Origin: UBA5336 sp964415675
GTDB lineage: Bacteria > Pseudomonadota > Alphaproteobacteria > Caulobacterales > Hyphomonadaceae
NCBI GenBank assembly: GCA_964415675.1
Contig: CAYQBG010000011.1
Location: 80,351-144,350 of the forward strand
Length of the DNA stretch: 64,000 nt
Direction of reading: 5' to 3'
Position numbers and translations under genes: made by a program. Under the pieces are notes generated by a model. It did no database searches and was not told the origin of the DNA. It saw nothing but the letters and a program-made list of their open reading frames with translations. Within the stretch, counting starts at the first letter, position 1; every line of letters begins with the position of its first letter. This document shows positions 1 through 8,908 of the stretch, piece by piece.

Positions 1-330
1 CGCCAGCCTTGCGGTCTCCGCAATCAGGGCGTCTGCGAACTCCACCGCGCGCCCGTCCCGGAAGACGGCGAGGGCGCGATAGGCCGCTTCGGTGTTTTCG
101 ATGATGATCTCTTCGGACCGCAAAAGGCCTTCAACGGCGGCGGCGATTTCCTCGCGTCCTGCCTTGTAGGCGCGCGCCAGCACCCAGCTCGTCTCGGCCA
201 GAACGACCGAGCCGATGAACCCGGGGCGATCTGCGCTGAGCGAGCCGAACACCTCGCTTGCCAGCGCTGCCTGGGCGGCATCATCCTGAACCAGAAAGCG
301 CACGACGAGATTGGTGTCGAGACCGATCAT
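1..330 (-). CDS. vapC: VapC-like PIN-domain toxin (partial, runs off window)
   Basis: This is a PIN-domain ribonuclease, the toxin of a type II toxin-antitoxin pair. Reading minus from the ATG at 330, the N-terminus is MIGLDTNLVVRF with the first metal-binding Asp at residue 5. A conserved Glu follows in VLAETSWVL, and a later acidic residue in FADALIAET. The visible 110 codons have no stop, so the C-terminus lies before base 1. Its ATG overlaps the stop of the upstream AbrB-type antitoxin by four bases (ATGA), the usual coupling for such pairs. The family is clear; the RNA target cannot be told from sequence. Confidence 0.88.
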   Translation of the reverse strand, partial: MIGLDTNLVVRFLVQDDAAQAALASEVFGSLSADRPGFIGSVVLAETSWVLARAYKAGREEIAAAVEGLLRSEEIIIENTEAAYRALAVFRDGRAVEFADALIAETARLA

Positions 331-566
331 GGCCCGGTTGCGCCGCCGGCGATGGCTTCATCCATCTCCTCAAGGCTCACGGGCGTGGCAGGTTTGCGGA
401 TGATGCCCCTCAGCGCCATGACGGGCTGGGTCGCCGGCAGGACAGCATAATTGCCATCCTCCATGCGCACGAAGTTCACCCGGTCGCCCGGATGCAGGCC
501 GAGTGCGTCGCGGACATCTTTCGGCAGGGTCAGCTGCCCCTTGGAGGTGAGGGTGGCTGTGCTCAT
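327..566 (-). CDS. vapB: AbrB/MazE-type antitoxin (VapB)
   Basis: A 79-residue protein with an N-terminal SpoVT-AbrB swapped-hairpin DNA-binding domain (LTSKGQLTLPKDVRDALGL, roughly residues 6-25) and an acidic C-terminal tail of the kind that wraps the PIN toxin. It should neutralise the downstream VapC and repress the pair. The start is preceded by GAAAGGA at normal spacing. An 18-bp inverted repeat at 580-597 overlaps that ribosome-binding region and is the obvious operator. The pair sits just downstream of the conjugation operon and may stabilise the element (inference). Confidence 0.9.
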   Translation of the reverse strand: MSTATLTSKGQLTLPKDVRDALGLHPGDRVNFVRMEDGNYAVLPATQPVMALRGIIRKPATPVSLEEMDEAIAGGATGP

Positions 567-579
567 AATAGCGTTCCTT

Positions 580-597
580 TCATGCGGTAAGGCATGA
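580..597. promoter_or_regulatory. Inverted repeat, candidate operator of the VapBC pair
   Basis: TCATGC and GCATGA are exact 6-bp arms separated by 6 bp. The site lies 13 bp upstream of the antitoxin ATG (566) and overlaps its Shine-Dalgarno. AbrB-type antitoxins usually bind such repeats with the toxin as co-repressor; binding here is inferred. Confidence 0.6.
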
Positions 598-632
598 TGT
601 AAGGATCTGAGCCCTCCTCCGCAACCCTTCCG

Positions 633-941
633 TCAACCTTCCGCGCGCTTCCAGACAAGAGACGCCTGTCCATCAAGGCCAAGGAGCACGGCCTCAACCG
701 GTGCAGGGAAGGCCGGATCGTCCAGGATGACCCGCACAAAGGGTTTGGCGGTCTTTCCCTTGCCCTGCGACCGCCAGCCGACACCGAGGTCGCAGTCGCC
801 TGCCTTCACGAAATAGTCCGGCGAATTGTCTGACTTCTTCTCGGTGTTGGGCACGAACCGCGCCTTGCATGAGAGCATGAGGGTGGTCAGGGCGCCGGCA
901 AAGCCGTCCCCGTCCCGCTCAAACGTTCCGATGGTCGCCAT
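633..941 (-). CDS. DUF736 family protein (first copy)
   Basis: A 102-residue protein of the DUF736 family, small conserved proteins found almost always on alphaproteobacterial plasmids and integrative elements. The typical core is visible: a start like MATIGTFERDGDGFAGALTTL, then a central PDYFVKAG segment and a final LDDPAFPAPVEAVLL block. The biochemical function is unknown. It is the last gene of the conjugation operon, one base after DUF2274. A second, more diverged family member lies at 25059-25382, so the element carries two. I chose the ATG at 941, which follows an AGGATC-type ribosome site. Confidence 0.85.
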   Translation of the reverse strand: MATIGTFERDGDGFAGALTTLMLSCKARFVPNTEKKSDNSPDYFVKAGDCDLGVGWRSQGKGKTAKPFVRVILDDPAFPAPVEAVLLGLDGQASLVWKRAEG

Positions 942-942
942 T

Positions 943-1197
943 CTACTGATCCTTTCCTGTCGGCTTGGGTGAAGATTGGAGCTGGCGGCGCGCCCTTTTG
1001 AACCCGGAGTCCGAGGCGAGGAAGGCCTCCAGCATCACCGGGACAAGAGCCTCGATGCCGGGCCGCTCGCCAAAGACTGCGGCATAAACGGCAGCATAGT
1101 CTTCAAGGTCCGATCTCAGCGAAGGATCGATCGACAGGTTGAGCTTCACCGGTGTGCGGTCTGGCAGCGGGCCGATCTTCAAACTGGGCTGGGTCAT
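943..1197 (-). CDS. DUF2274 family protein
   Basis: An 84-residue DUF2274 protein. This small family sits directly after trbI in many alphaproteobacterial conjugation loci. The N-terminal part (LKIGPLPDRTPVKLNLSID) resembles a ribbon, and the C-terminal half is predicted helical (DLEDYAAVYAAVFG), consistent with a small ribbon-helix-helix-like fold. That structural reading is mine. Its ATG overlaps the trbI stop by four bases, implying translational coupling. No enzymatic motif is visible. Confidence 0.85.
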   Translation of the reverse strand: MTQPSLKIGPLPDRTPVKLNLSIDPSLRSDLEDYAAVYAAVFGERPGIEALVPVMLEAFLASDSGFKRARRQLQSSPKPTGKDQ

Positions 1198-2465
1198 GAT
1201 GGGTCTCCATAGGGTCTGAGAATGAGGTCCTGGTGGACAAGGATGCGGAAGCGCCAGCCGGGCCGGATCGTGAGGGTTGGCTGAACATTCAGCTGGCGGC
1301 GCACGAGTTCGTCGCCGACACGCGAGGCCCCGTCCTGGGTGGCTTCGCGCAGGGCGCGGGCGATGTCGTCATCATCATCCTCGCCGAGCTCGGCACCAAT
1401 GCTGATCAGCGATGAGAGCGCTGCAGCCGAGAAGATGCGTAGTGTGTGATGGTCGATCCGGTCGCTGAGCCCGGCCTGCCCTCGCGCATTCACGCCCGGC
1501 AGGTTTTCGATACGCAGCGAGGTTCCATCGGGGAACACCAGGCGCGACCAGACGATGAGCGCACGCGACTGTCCATAGGCGATGACGCTGTCATAGCGCC
1601 CGACCACCCGCGTGCCCTGCGGGATGAGCAGGTACTCGCCCGTCACGGTGTCATAGACCGGCTCGGTCACCTGGGCGATGACCTGCCCCGGCAGGTCAGA
1701 ATTCACACCCGTCAGGAGTGTCGCCGGGATCACAGTACCGGCCATGACCTGGTAAGGCGAGACAGGGTCCTGCAAGCGGTGGGGATTGTAGATGGCGGCA
1801 TCCGGACCGTCCCCGTTCAGGAAATCGAGCTTGCGCGCCTGCCGGTTGGGGTCTTCAGCGAGGCTTGCTCCGAAAGGGCTCTCAGCGCCGCCAAGCGCGA
1901 GAAATGGGTTTTCAGGTGCAATCAGGCTTGCGGTTTCAAAACCCGGCCCGGCCCCGGCACCTTGAAGCCCGCGGCCTTCAGGGCTGCGATTGGTGAAAAA
2001 GAGATCACTGCTCCGGGCTGCTTCGAGCGCCTCCCTTTGTTGACGCGCGGCCTCGATGGCCGCCTGATCGATATCGTCGCCATCCTGCGGGGCGGGGACA
2101 GCGCCGAGCCGGTCCTCAATCTCGATCCGCCCCTCCCGCTCGGCGCGCAGCATCGGGCCGCCAAGATCGCCTGGCAGGGGCGGTCCGAGGCGGTCGGGTG
2201 CCGGTTCGGTGCCCACCTCGCCATAGGAGGCGGGCAATGCAGACAGGCCGTCCGCCGTCGGCTTGTTCTCGGTGGAATAGAGCTCGCGTGGCGCGCCGTC
2301 GGACTCTCCTCCTCCCAGACTGCCGGTGACCATGGCAGTCAGCATGACCACCAGGCCCGCGCTGCCCAGAAGTGCCGCCAGTGCGGGTTTGGAAAACCGC
2401 TTGACCGGCCTGGGGCGCGCCCGGATCGACAGGTCCGGCGCCGCAGTTTCAGGTTTGTCGCTCAT
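1194..2465 (-). CDS. trbI: TrbI, VirB10-like T4SS inner-to-outer membrane channel protein
   Basis: TrbI is the VirB10 homologue that spans the envelope and gates the conjugation pore. The 423-residue protein has a short cytoplasmic N-terminus, one membrane helix at about residues 28-48, a long Pro/Glu/Arg-rich periplasmic linker, and the conserved C-terminal beta-barrel domain. That domain includes YQVMAGTVIPATLLTGVNSDLPGQV, YLLIPQGTRVVGRYDS, and a Gly-rich LPGVNARGQAGLSD. The end, RILVHQDLILRPY, is typical of the family. It overlaps trbG by four bases and is followed by DUF2274. Length is normal. Confidence 0.95.
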   Translation of the reverse strand: MSDKPETAAPDLSIRARPRPVKRFSKPALAALLGSAGLVVMLTAMVTGSLGGGESDGAPRELYSTENKPTADGLSALPASYGEVGTEPAPDRLGPPLPGDLGGPMLRAEREGRIEIEDRLGAVPAPQDGDDIDQAAIEAARQQREALEAARSSDLFFTNRSPEGRGLQGAGAGPGFETASLIAPENPFLALGGAESPFGASLAEDPNRQARKLDFLNGDGPDAAIYNPHRLQDPVSPYQVMAGTVIPATLLTGVNSDLPGQVIAQVTEPVYDTVTGEYLLIPQGTRVVGRYDSVIAYGQSRALIVWSRLVFPDGTSLRIENLPGVNARGQAGLSDRIDHHTLRIFSAAALSSLISIGAELGEDDDDDIARALREATQDGASRVGDELVRRQLNVQPTLTIRPGWRFRILVHQDLILRPYGDPS

Positions 2466-3460
2466 TCCCGCTCATCCTCGAGATCGCTGCGGGCAATGCG
2501 CACGACATCCTGGTTGCGCTCACCCAGGCGGAGCTCAGCCATGGCGAACAGGCGGTCGACCACATAATAGTTTTCGCGCATGCGGTAATTGACGAGCTGG
2601 GAGCGGCCATCGCGCCCGATCACGAAAAGCGGCGGCGCCTCGCCCTGATCGAGGCGTCCAGGGAACTGTATGTAGACCTTGCGGCCATCATCGAAGACGC
2701 GCTCGGGCCGCCAGTGGGGCTCGTCGCCTGTGATCTCGTAGCGAAACTGCAGGCGTTCAAGCTGGAGACCGGACGGGAGTTCGGCCTGTGCGGGACGCTC
2801 GCCTGAGGCCACGCGCCGGATCAGAGGCGCTTCGGGGTAGCGCCAGGAAACCGCGGCCATATAGGTCTCGTTGAAGGATTTCAGTTCGAGATAGTAGGCC
2901 CGCCGCGAGGTCGTGATGATGAGATTGGTGGTGAGGCCGGACTGGAGCGGTTTGACCAGAACATGGACCTGGGCGCCCTCACCTGCCCCGGAAACCGTGT
3001 CGCCGAGCATCCAGCGCACCGTGTCGCCAGCGGAAACCGACATGAGTTCCTCGCCGGGCTCAAGCGCAATGTCGGTGACCTGTTCGGGCGCGGTATAGAT
3101 CTGGTAGAGCGCGCCGCGGGCATAGGGGTAAACCTGGATGGCATTCAGATAATTGTCCGGATTCGGCTCGATCGCCGCTGAGGCATTGGCGGCATCGATG
3201 GCCTTGTCAGGACGCACCTTCACCACTGTGGGCTTGACCTCCTCAGGGCGAACCGACGGGCCAAAGGTGCGCGCGACAATCGGCGTATCGGCTTCAGGTA
3301 TCCCTGCCGGGGCAAACTCCGGTTCCTCGCCCAGATAGACCGCCTCTATGAATTCGGGCTCATCAAGAACGATGTCCGGGGCCTTGGGCGCCAGCGATTC
3401 CAGGGTCTGGCAACCGGCAAGCGAGAGGCCGGCGAGGCCAATGAACAGTGAACGCAACAT
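2462..3460 (-). CDS. trbG: TrbG, VirB9-like T4SS outer-membrane core protein
   Basis: TrbG is the VirB9 homologue and forms the outer-membrane core with TrbI. I start it at the ATG at 3460, giving 332 residues: a GGAG site precedes it and the N-terminus becomes a lipoprotein signal (LAGLSLAGCQTL, lipobox Cys about residue 16). The frame stays open upstream, but that extension lies inside trbF and is a shadow. The VirB9 core is visible in AIQVYPYARGALYQIYTAP and, towards the C-terminus, RVFDDGRKVYIQFP and LFVIGRDGRSQLVNYRMRENYYVVDRLF. The trbG start lies 13 bp after the trbF stop. Confidence 0.95.
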   Translation of the reverse strand: MLRSLFIGLAGLSLAGCQTLESLAPKAPDIVLDEPEFIEAVYLGEEPEFAPAGIPEADTPIVARTFGPSVRPEEVKPTVVKVRPDKAIDAANASAAIEPNPDNYLNAIQVYPYARGALYQIYTAPEQVTDIALEPGEELMSVSAGDTVRWMLGDTVSGAGEGAQVHVLVKPLQSGLTTNLIITTSRRAYYLELKSFNETYMAAVSWRYPEAPLIRRVASGERPAQAELPSGLQLERLQFRYEITGDEPHWRPERVFDDGRKVYIQFPGRLDQGEAPPLFVIGRDGRSQLVNYRMRENYYVVDRLFAMAELRLGERNQDVVRIARSDLEDERE

Positions 3461-3473
3461 GGGGGGTGTCTCC

Positions 3474-4163
3474 TCAGTCGAGGTCTTTCGACCAGTTGAT
3501 TCCGTGGACGTAGAGGCCGAGCGGATTGCGGGTGAGCGTGTCGACATCGCGTGGGGGATCGATGACGACAGCGAGCGTGGCGGTGTGGGATGTGCGTGAG
3601 ATTTCGGCGCCATTGCGGTATTCGGTTTCGCGCCAGCGCAGCGTGAAACTGTCATCGGACGCGCGCACAACGCTGGTCACTTCGACGGCGACGGATCTGC
3701 GACCGACTTCGGCGAAGGGGTCATTGTCCTCGGCATAGGCGTTCAGGGTCGCCGAAGCCCGGTCGGTGGCGTAGTCATAGGCTTTCAGCCAGTTCTGACG
3801 CACCACGACCGGATCGATCGAGACCCCTCGGGTATTGCGGATGAAATCGGCGAGATGGAAGGCGATCTGGGCGTCAGTCGGCTCATAGTATTTCGAGGCC
3901 GGTCCGACGGCCCGCACGGCGCCGTCGGTCGTGAGTTCCACCACATAGGGCGTGACAATCGACTGGGTGGAGCGCCAGACCAGTCCGCCGGCAAGCAAGA
4001 AAGACAGGGCCATCGCGGCGAGCGCGGCAATGCGCCAGTTCTTCGCCTGAACGCGGGCCGAGCCGATCCGGTCATCCCAGACCTCTGCGGCGCGCTGGTA
4101 GGGTGTGACAGGCGGGGGAGTCTCGCCGAAACGTGCGCGTGTGCGTTTCCAGATCATGGTCAC
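3474..4163 (-). CDS. trbF: TrbF, VirB8-like T4SS assembly factor
   Basis: This is the VirB8 homologue, a bitopic inner-membrane protein nucleating the T4SS core. It has 229 residues: a cytoplasmic N-terminus with the family PYQRAAEVWDDRIGSAR segment, one membrane helix at about residues 45-64 (AALAAMALSFLLAGGLVW), and a periplasmic NTF2-like domain. That domain contains YVVELTTDGAVRAVGPA, FHLADFIRNTRGVSIDPVVV and RWRETEYRNG. It ends with NPLGLYVHGINWSKDL, a strongly conserved TrbF terminus. Its ATG overlaps the trbL stop by four bases. Confidence 0.95.
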   Translation of the reverse strand: MTMIWKRTRARFGETPPPVTPYQRAAEVWDDRIGSARVQAKNWRIAALAAMALSFLLAGGLVWRSTQSIVTPYVVELTTDGAVRAVGPASKYYEPTDAQIAFHLADFIRNTRGVSIDPVVVRQNWLKAYDYATDRASATLNAYAEDNDPFAEVGRRSVAVEVTSVVRASDDSFTLRWRETEYRNGAEISRTSHTATLAVVIDPPRDVDTLTRNPLGLYVHGINWSKDLD

Positions 4164-5491
4164 TCGTCCTCATCCTTCAAACGGGGGGAGTCTCCGGCGC
4201 CCGGGCGGTCGCCGTCCCGAACAGCGCCTGTGGCAGCCATGCTGGCATCGCGGCGCGCCTGGGAGGCGCGGATGCGCCGGGCCCAGTCGGGCGAGGTGTC
4301 ACTGGACGGCTCAGCGACGCCGTCACGCCTTTCTGGAAGGCTGCCGCCGGTTGCGGCAAAGGCGGTGCGCCCGCCTGACTGGTTGGCGGCACGGGGGCGT
4401 GCGGCCATGCGGTTCCCGATGCGGCGCACCCCTTGTCCGGCTGCGGCGACGCCTGCCATGCCAACGCCGCCCATGCCGGCCGCGACGCCGGCGGGTCCGG
4501 TCTTTCCCGAGGCGAGGCTCGCCATGGCGTAGGAGGTGCGCGCCCCGCCGCTGACGGCCGAAGCGGTCTGAACCGAGCGAATGGCTGCGCCGCCGCCGGC
4601 ACGGGCCGCACCGCCTGCGATCGATGCGCCGGCGAGACCCGCTGCCCCCACACCGGCCGCAGTGCCAAAAGCTGCGCCCGCACCAAGCTGGGGCGCGCCG
4701 GAGACAAGGCCGGTGGCGATCCCCGGACCAAAAATCCCGAGCGCCAGCATGGCGAGCGATCCGAGAATGACCGAAGCGGCATCGGCCAGGGTGATTTCAC
4801 CGGGCACGAAGGCCGATGTGATGGAGCCGAAAATGGTCGATCCGATGCCGACAATGATGGCGAGCACCATGAGCTTGATGCCGGAGGAGACCACATTGCC
4901 GAGCACCCGTTCGGCGAGGAAGCTTGTCTTGTTCCAGAGCGCAAAGGGAATGAGCACGAAGCCGGCAAGCGTTGTCAGCTTGAACTCGATGATTGTGATG
5001 AAGAGCTGGATCGCCAGAAAGAAGAAGGCGAGCAGCGTCACCAGGAAAGCCAGGAAAAGCACCGCGATGATGACAATGTTCTTGAAGAACTTGATCGGGC
5101 CGGACAGTTCGGAAATCTCGTCCAGCAGCGGCGTTGAGGCATCAAAGCCCGTGGCGGCCACAAAGCCTGGCCGCATGATATCCTCGGCCGTAATCGTCCC
5201 GCCGGTGGCATTGAGGCCAAGCTGGGCGAAGCTTTCGAACACTATGGTGGAGAGAAAGGAAAAATTGCCGAGCAGCAGGGCGAAGAAGCCGACATAGAGC
5301 ACCTTCTTCAGAAATTTCGCGATGACGTCCGTGTCGGGCCCCATGGCCCAGAAGAGCCCGGCCAGGGTGATGTCGATGGCGATGAGGAAAGAGGTCAGGA
5401 AGGCGACATCGGGCGCCAGCAGGCCAAACCCGCTGTCGATATAGGTCGAGAAAGTCGCGACAAACTGGTCGATGACGCCAAGGTCGTCCAT
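4160..5491 (-). CDS. trbL: TrbL, VirB6-like polytopic T4SS channel protein
   Basis: TrbL is the VirB6-type inner-membrane channel component. The 443-residue protein begins with DLGVIDQFVATFSTYIDSGFGLL and has about six hydrophobic segments in its first 270 residues. These are followed by a long low-complexity C-terminus rich in Gly, Ala and Arg (about residues 270-443) with no predicted fold, which is common in TrbL. It lies 11 bp after trbJ, leaving no space for a trbK entry-exclusion gene, which many Trb operons have here. No exclusion function is therefore visible in the operon. Confidence 0.93.
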   Translation of the reverse strand: MDDLGVIDQFVATFSTYIDSGFGLLAPDVAFLTSFLIAIDITLAGLFWAMGPDTDVIAKFLKKVLYVGFFALLLGNFSFLSTIVFESFAQLGLNATGGTITAEDIMRPGFVAATGFDASTPLLDEISELSGPIKFFKNIVIIAVLFLAFLVTLLAFFFLAIQLFITIIEFKLTTLAGFVLIPFALWNKTSFLAERVLGNVVSSGIKLMVLAIIVGIGSTIFGSITSAFVPGEITLADAASVILGSLAMLALGIFGPGIATGLVSGAPQLGAGAAFGTAAGVGAAGLAGASIAGGAARAGGGAAIRSVQTASAVSGGARTSYAMASLASGKTGPAGVAAGMGGVGMAGVAAAGQGVRRIGNRMAARPRAANQSGGRTAFAATGGSLPERRDGVAEPSSDTSPDWARRIRASQARRDASMAATGAVRDGDRPGAGDSPRLKDEDE

Positions 5492-5502
5492 CCGCCCCTC
5501 CC

Positions 5503-6225
5503 CTAGTCGCGCCGATAGGCCGAACGCTCGCCCATGAAGCGGCGATGGAACTCGCGGGATTGCTCATCGATGGCCGCGCGACGGGCCGCTTCCAGTCCTT
5601 CGGCGCGGTACTGGGCGGCCATGAGCTGCTGCATCTGCATCTGCTGCTCGACGCTGAGCGCAGTGAGCTGATTGCCGGCCTGGACGGCGGCGAGATTACC
5701 GGTGGCCGACTGGCTGGCCCCGACAAGGTCGGTCAGCGTGTCGCGGCTTTCGACAATGCCGGTCACGATGCCGGACTGGACCATTATCGCGTCGGAAAAG
5801 GCCGAGCGGGAAATTTCCCACTGATTGAGCGCGGTCATGACAATCTCGTCGCGCGTCAGCGCCTCATAGCTGTCGGGGAAGCGTTCAGCATAGGCGCGCT
5901 CGGACTGCTCGACCTCATAGGTGATTTCGTCGGCACGGCGCATCAGGGTTTCGATACGCTCCAGAACGCGCCGGATATGCTCCTCGCTCTCATAATCGAG
6001 GTTCCTGAGATCCTCGGCCTGGTTGACCAGGATGCGGGCTTCGTTCTGAAGCTGCTGGATCTGGTTGTTGATCTGCTGGAGTTCGCGCGCGGCGGTGTAG
6101 GTGTTCTGGACAAGATTGGTCGGATCGATGACCACATCGCCGACACCGAACAGCGCATCGGCCGGCTGGACAGCCATGGCGCAGACAAGGCTTGTAACAA
6201 ATAGCGGGACTATTCGGCGGCGCAT
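5503..6225 (-). CDS. trbJ: TrbJ, VirB5-like minor pilus / periplasmic protein
   Basis: A 240-residue exported protein with a signal peptide (RRRIVPLFVTSLVCAMAVQPADALF, cleavage about residue 25). A coiled-coil-rich body follows: QQINNQIQQLQNEARILVNQAEDLRNL, the central helix of VirB5-type proteins, and later NQLTALSVEQQMQMQQLMAAQ. VirB5/TrbJ proteins localise to the pilus tip and help contact recipients. The ATG at 6225 has a near-perfect AAGGAGGT site at normal spacing, so translation is probably strong even though the start overlaps trbE by 16 bases. Confidence 0.93.
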   Translation of the reverse strand: MRRRIVPLFVTSLVCAMAVQPADALFGVGDVVIDPTNLVQNTYTAARELQQINNQIQQLQNEARILVNQAEDLRNLDYESEEHIRRVLERIETLMRRADEITYEVEQSERAYAERFPDSYEALTRDEIVMTALNQWEISRSAFSDAIMVQSGIVTGIVESRDTLTDLVGASQSATGNLAAVQAGNQLTALSVEQQMQMQQLMAAQYRAEGLEAARRAAIDEQSREFHRRFMGERSAYRRD

Positions 6226-8642
6226 GGCACACCTCCTTCCTCGTTTTCAGAAATGAGATCGCCTGCCCAGGCGAGGCCTTTCTGCCTGAGCCAGGCGCCA
6301 GCGAAGGCGTCGCCATCAAGTCCTTCCAGGTGGTCCATGGCCGCCTGGTCGGCTTTCGAGCCTGCTGCGCAGAAGGCGAGCGCCACCGGCCCGAGGCCGA
6401 GCTCGAACAGGCGGTTTCCTTCGGGCGACTGGACGTAATAGTGCCGCTTGGGCGTCGCCCGGGCGATGAGCTCGACCTGAGCGGCTGACAGGCCAAACCC
6501 GTCATAATGGGCCGCCATCGCGGGCTCATTGGCACGGGCATTGGGCAGGAACAGACGTGTCGGGCAGCTCTCGATCAGCGCCGGGGCGATGGCGGAGCCG
6601 GAGACATCCGACAGCGACTGGGTCGCAAAAACGACCGAGACATTCTTCTTGCGCAGTGTCTTCAGCCATTCGCGGATACGGCTGGCAAACAGCGGATGAT
6701 CGAGAAAGACCCAGGCCTCATCCAGGACGAGAAGCGTGGGCGCGCCGTCGAAGCGCTCTTCCAGCCGGTGGAAGAGATAGGCGAGCACGGGCGCGACGAG
6801 GCGCGGCTCATGCATCAGGGCTTCCATTTCGAAGACAGCCGCATCGCCTTGCGACAGGGCGTCGAACTCAGAATCGAGCAAGGCGCCAAAGGGCCCCTCC
6901 AGCGTGTAGGGCTGGAGCGCCTGGCGCAGCGCTTCGGACTGGATCAGCGACACAAGTCCGGACACGGTGCGCTGGTCGACCGGGGCCTCGGCAAGATTGG
7001 AGAGCGCCGTCCAGAGCGCTTCCTTCACGTCCGGCTCCGGGCTGACGCCTTCCTGTTCCAGAAGGCCCAGCACCCAGCCCTGGGCAAAGCTCAGCTCGCC
7101 AGCCTCATCGATGCGCGCCAGCGGCTGAAAGGCGAGTGCGCCATCGAGCGCGAGTTCATAGTCCGCTCCGCCAAGGGCGCGCATCGCACAGCGGGCTGAA
7201 CGGCCCTTGTCGAACACAAAGACACGCGCGCCCTCATAGCGCTGGAACTGCAGGGCGATGAGCGACAGGAGGACCGACTTGCCCGCGCCAGTGGGTCCAA
7301 CCAGCATGGCATGGCCGACATCGCCCTGGTGAAGCGACAGACGGAAGGGTGTCGCGCTCCCCGTGGTGGCCATGATGAGCGGCGGGCCATCCAGATGGGC
7401 GTTGCGTTCAGGCCCGGCCCAGACCGATGCCAGAGGTGAGATGTGGGCGAGGTTCAGCGAGGAGACCAGCGGCTGGCGGACATTGGCGTAGGCGTGTCCT
7501 GGCAGGGTCCCGAACCAGGCTTCGACAGCATTCACGGTCTCGAAGATCGTCTTGAAGCCGCGCCCGTTGATCACGCGCTCGACAGCGCGAATACGCTCAT
7601 CGGCCTCCTCGCCGGTTTCCGCCATGGTGGTGACGGCCACGGTCAGATAGCCATAGGCGACGAGATCGTTTCCGAGCGCCTGCAGGGCGCCGTCGGCGTC
7701 GGCGGCCTTGTTGTCGGCGTCAGTGTTGACCAGTGGCGAGGGCTCATTGGCGAGCGTCTCCTTGATCAGGGACATGATGGATTTGCGCTTGGCAAACCAG
7801 AGGCGGCGATAGCGCGTGAGCGCCTTTTCCGCGTCTGGCTTGCTGAGCGGCAGGAAGCGGGTCATCCACCGGTAGGGAAAGCCGAGCGCGTCCAGTTCCG
7901 CGAGGAGGCCCGGCTCGGAGGCAGGCGGGAAGCCTTCTATGGAACAGACCCTGAGCGCCTGACCGCCGAGAGTGGGGGCAAGGCCTCCGGCGAGGTCGCA
8001 ATCGGTGAGCAGGCCATCGAGATAGGCCGGAACCTCCGGCGCGCGCACCTTCTGGCGCTTGAAAGAAATACAGTCATGGAGATAGGTCAGGGTCTCATCA
8101 TCACTGAGCCAACGGGCGTCAGGCATCAGATCCGCGACAAGGTCGAGCGTGCGGTCGGTGACTGTCAGGAAGCTCTCCAGCGCCTGCCCGGCAAAGGCGG
8201 CGGGCGCCTCGGCCGGGTCTTCGATGATGAAGCTTTCGACCCGTGCCGACCGGTCAGCCGGTGGCATCCAGGCCAGCGTCAGGAACTGGTCGGTTTCGAA
8301 ATGCCGGCCCGCCTCCTCGAAATCGCTGCGCCGCTCCTCATCGACGAGCCAGGCGGCGGCGCTTGCAAAGCCGGAGGCCGGATAGGCCCGGCTCGGCCGG
8401 CGCGAGGCTTCGATGTAGAGTGCCCAGCCCGAGCCGAACCGGCGCAGTGCATTGTTCACCCGGGCATGGAAACTGATCAGTTCCTCAGGACCTGAACTGT
8501 CGAGGTCGGGCCCGCGAAACCGCAGGGTGCGCTGGAGCGAACCATCCTTGTTCAGCACGACGCCTGGCGCGATGAGGCAGGCCCAGGTCAGGAAGTCGGC
8601 CAGGCGGTCGGGACGGGCGCGGTATTCCGTGAGGTTCAGCAT
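6210..8642 (-). CDS. trbE: TrbE, VirB4-like T4SS ATPase
   Basis: TrbE is the VirB4 ATPase that powers pilus biogenesis and substrate transfer at the inner membrane. It has 810 residues. The N-terminal CagE/TrbE/VirB domain begins MLNLTEYRARPDRLADFLTW. The C-terminal RecA-like domain has Walker A LVGPTGAGKSVLL at about residues 444-456 and Walker B LLVLDEAWVFLDHPLF at about residue 635, followed by LRKKNVSVVFATQSLSD, a VirB4 hallmark. Length and motifs are complete. The start overlaps trbD by seven bases. Confidence 0.96.
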   Translation of the reverse strand: MLNLTEYRARPDRLADFLTWACLIAPGVVLNKDGSLQRTLRFRGPDLDSSGPEELISFHARVNNALRRFGSGWALYIEASRRPSRAYPASGFASAAAWLVDEERRSDFEEAGRHFETDQFLTLAWMPPADRSARVESFIIEDPAEAPAAFAGQALESFLTVTDRTLDLVADLMPDARWLSDDETLTYLHDCISFKRQKVRAPEVPAYLDGLLTDCDLAGGLAPTLGGQALRVCSIEGFPPASEPGLLAELDALGFPYRWMTRFLPLSKPDAEKALTRYRRLWFAKRKSIMSLIKETLANEPSPLVNTDADNKAADADGALQALGNDLVAYGYLTVAVTTMAETGEEADERIRAVERVINGRGFKTIFETVNAVEAWFGTLPGHAYANVRQPLVSSLNLAHISPLASVWAGPERNAHLDGPPLIMATTGSATPFRLSLHQGDVGHAMLVGPTGAGKSVLLSLIALQFQRYEGARVFVFDKGRSARCAMRALGGADYELALDGALAFQPLARIDEAGELSFAQGWVLGLLEQEGVSPEPDVKEALWTALSNLAEAPVDQRTVSGLVSLIQSEALRQALQPYTLEGPFGALLDSEFDALSQGDAAVFEMEALMHEPRLVAPVLAYLFHRLEERFDGAPTLLVLDEAWVFLDHPLFASRIREWLKTLRKKNVSVVFATQSLSDVSGSAIAPALIESCPTRLFLPNARANEPAMAAHYDGFGLSAAQVELIARATPKRHYYVQSPEGNRLFELGLGPVALAFCAAGSKADQAAMDHLEGLDGDAFAGAWLRQKGLAWAGDLISENEEGGVPCAAE

Positions 8643-8908
8643 GCATAGAAGCTCCGCTGGCGGATGTGGCGCACGAGCACGTCCATGAATTTCGGGTCCT
8701 TGCGGGCCATCCAGACCGACAGGCCATGGGCGATTACCCAGAAGACAAGGCCTACGAGCCAGAGCTGCATGCCAAGGCCGAGGGCGGCGGCCAGCGTGCC
8801 ATTGATAATGGCCGCCATGCGCGGCGCACCGCCCAGGAGGATCGGCTCTGTCAGCGAGCGGTGCAGCGGCACGCTGTAGCCTTCGGGGAGATCGCCGGGC
8901 CGTGCCAT
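8636..8908 (-). CDS. trbD: TrbD, VirB3-like T4SS membrane protein
   Basis: A 90-residue VirB3-type protein with one long hydrophobic hairpin at about residues 32-65. The family signature PLHRSLTEPILLGGAPRMAAIINGTL precedes it and the basic tail DPKFMDVLVRHIRQRSFYAC follows. VirB3 proteins work with VirB4 at the inner membrane. Its ATG overlaps the trbC stop as TGATG, and its own end overlaps trbE, which agrees with the VirB3-VirB4 partnership. Confidence 0.93.
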   Translation of the reverse strand: MARPGDLPEGYSVPLHRSLTEPILLGGAPRMAAIINGTLAAALGLGMQLWLVGLVFWVIAHGLSVWMARKDPKFMDVLVRHIRQRSFYAC

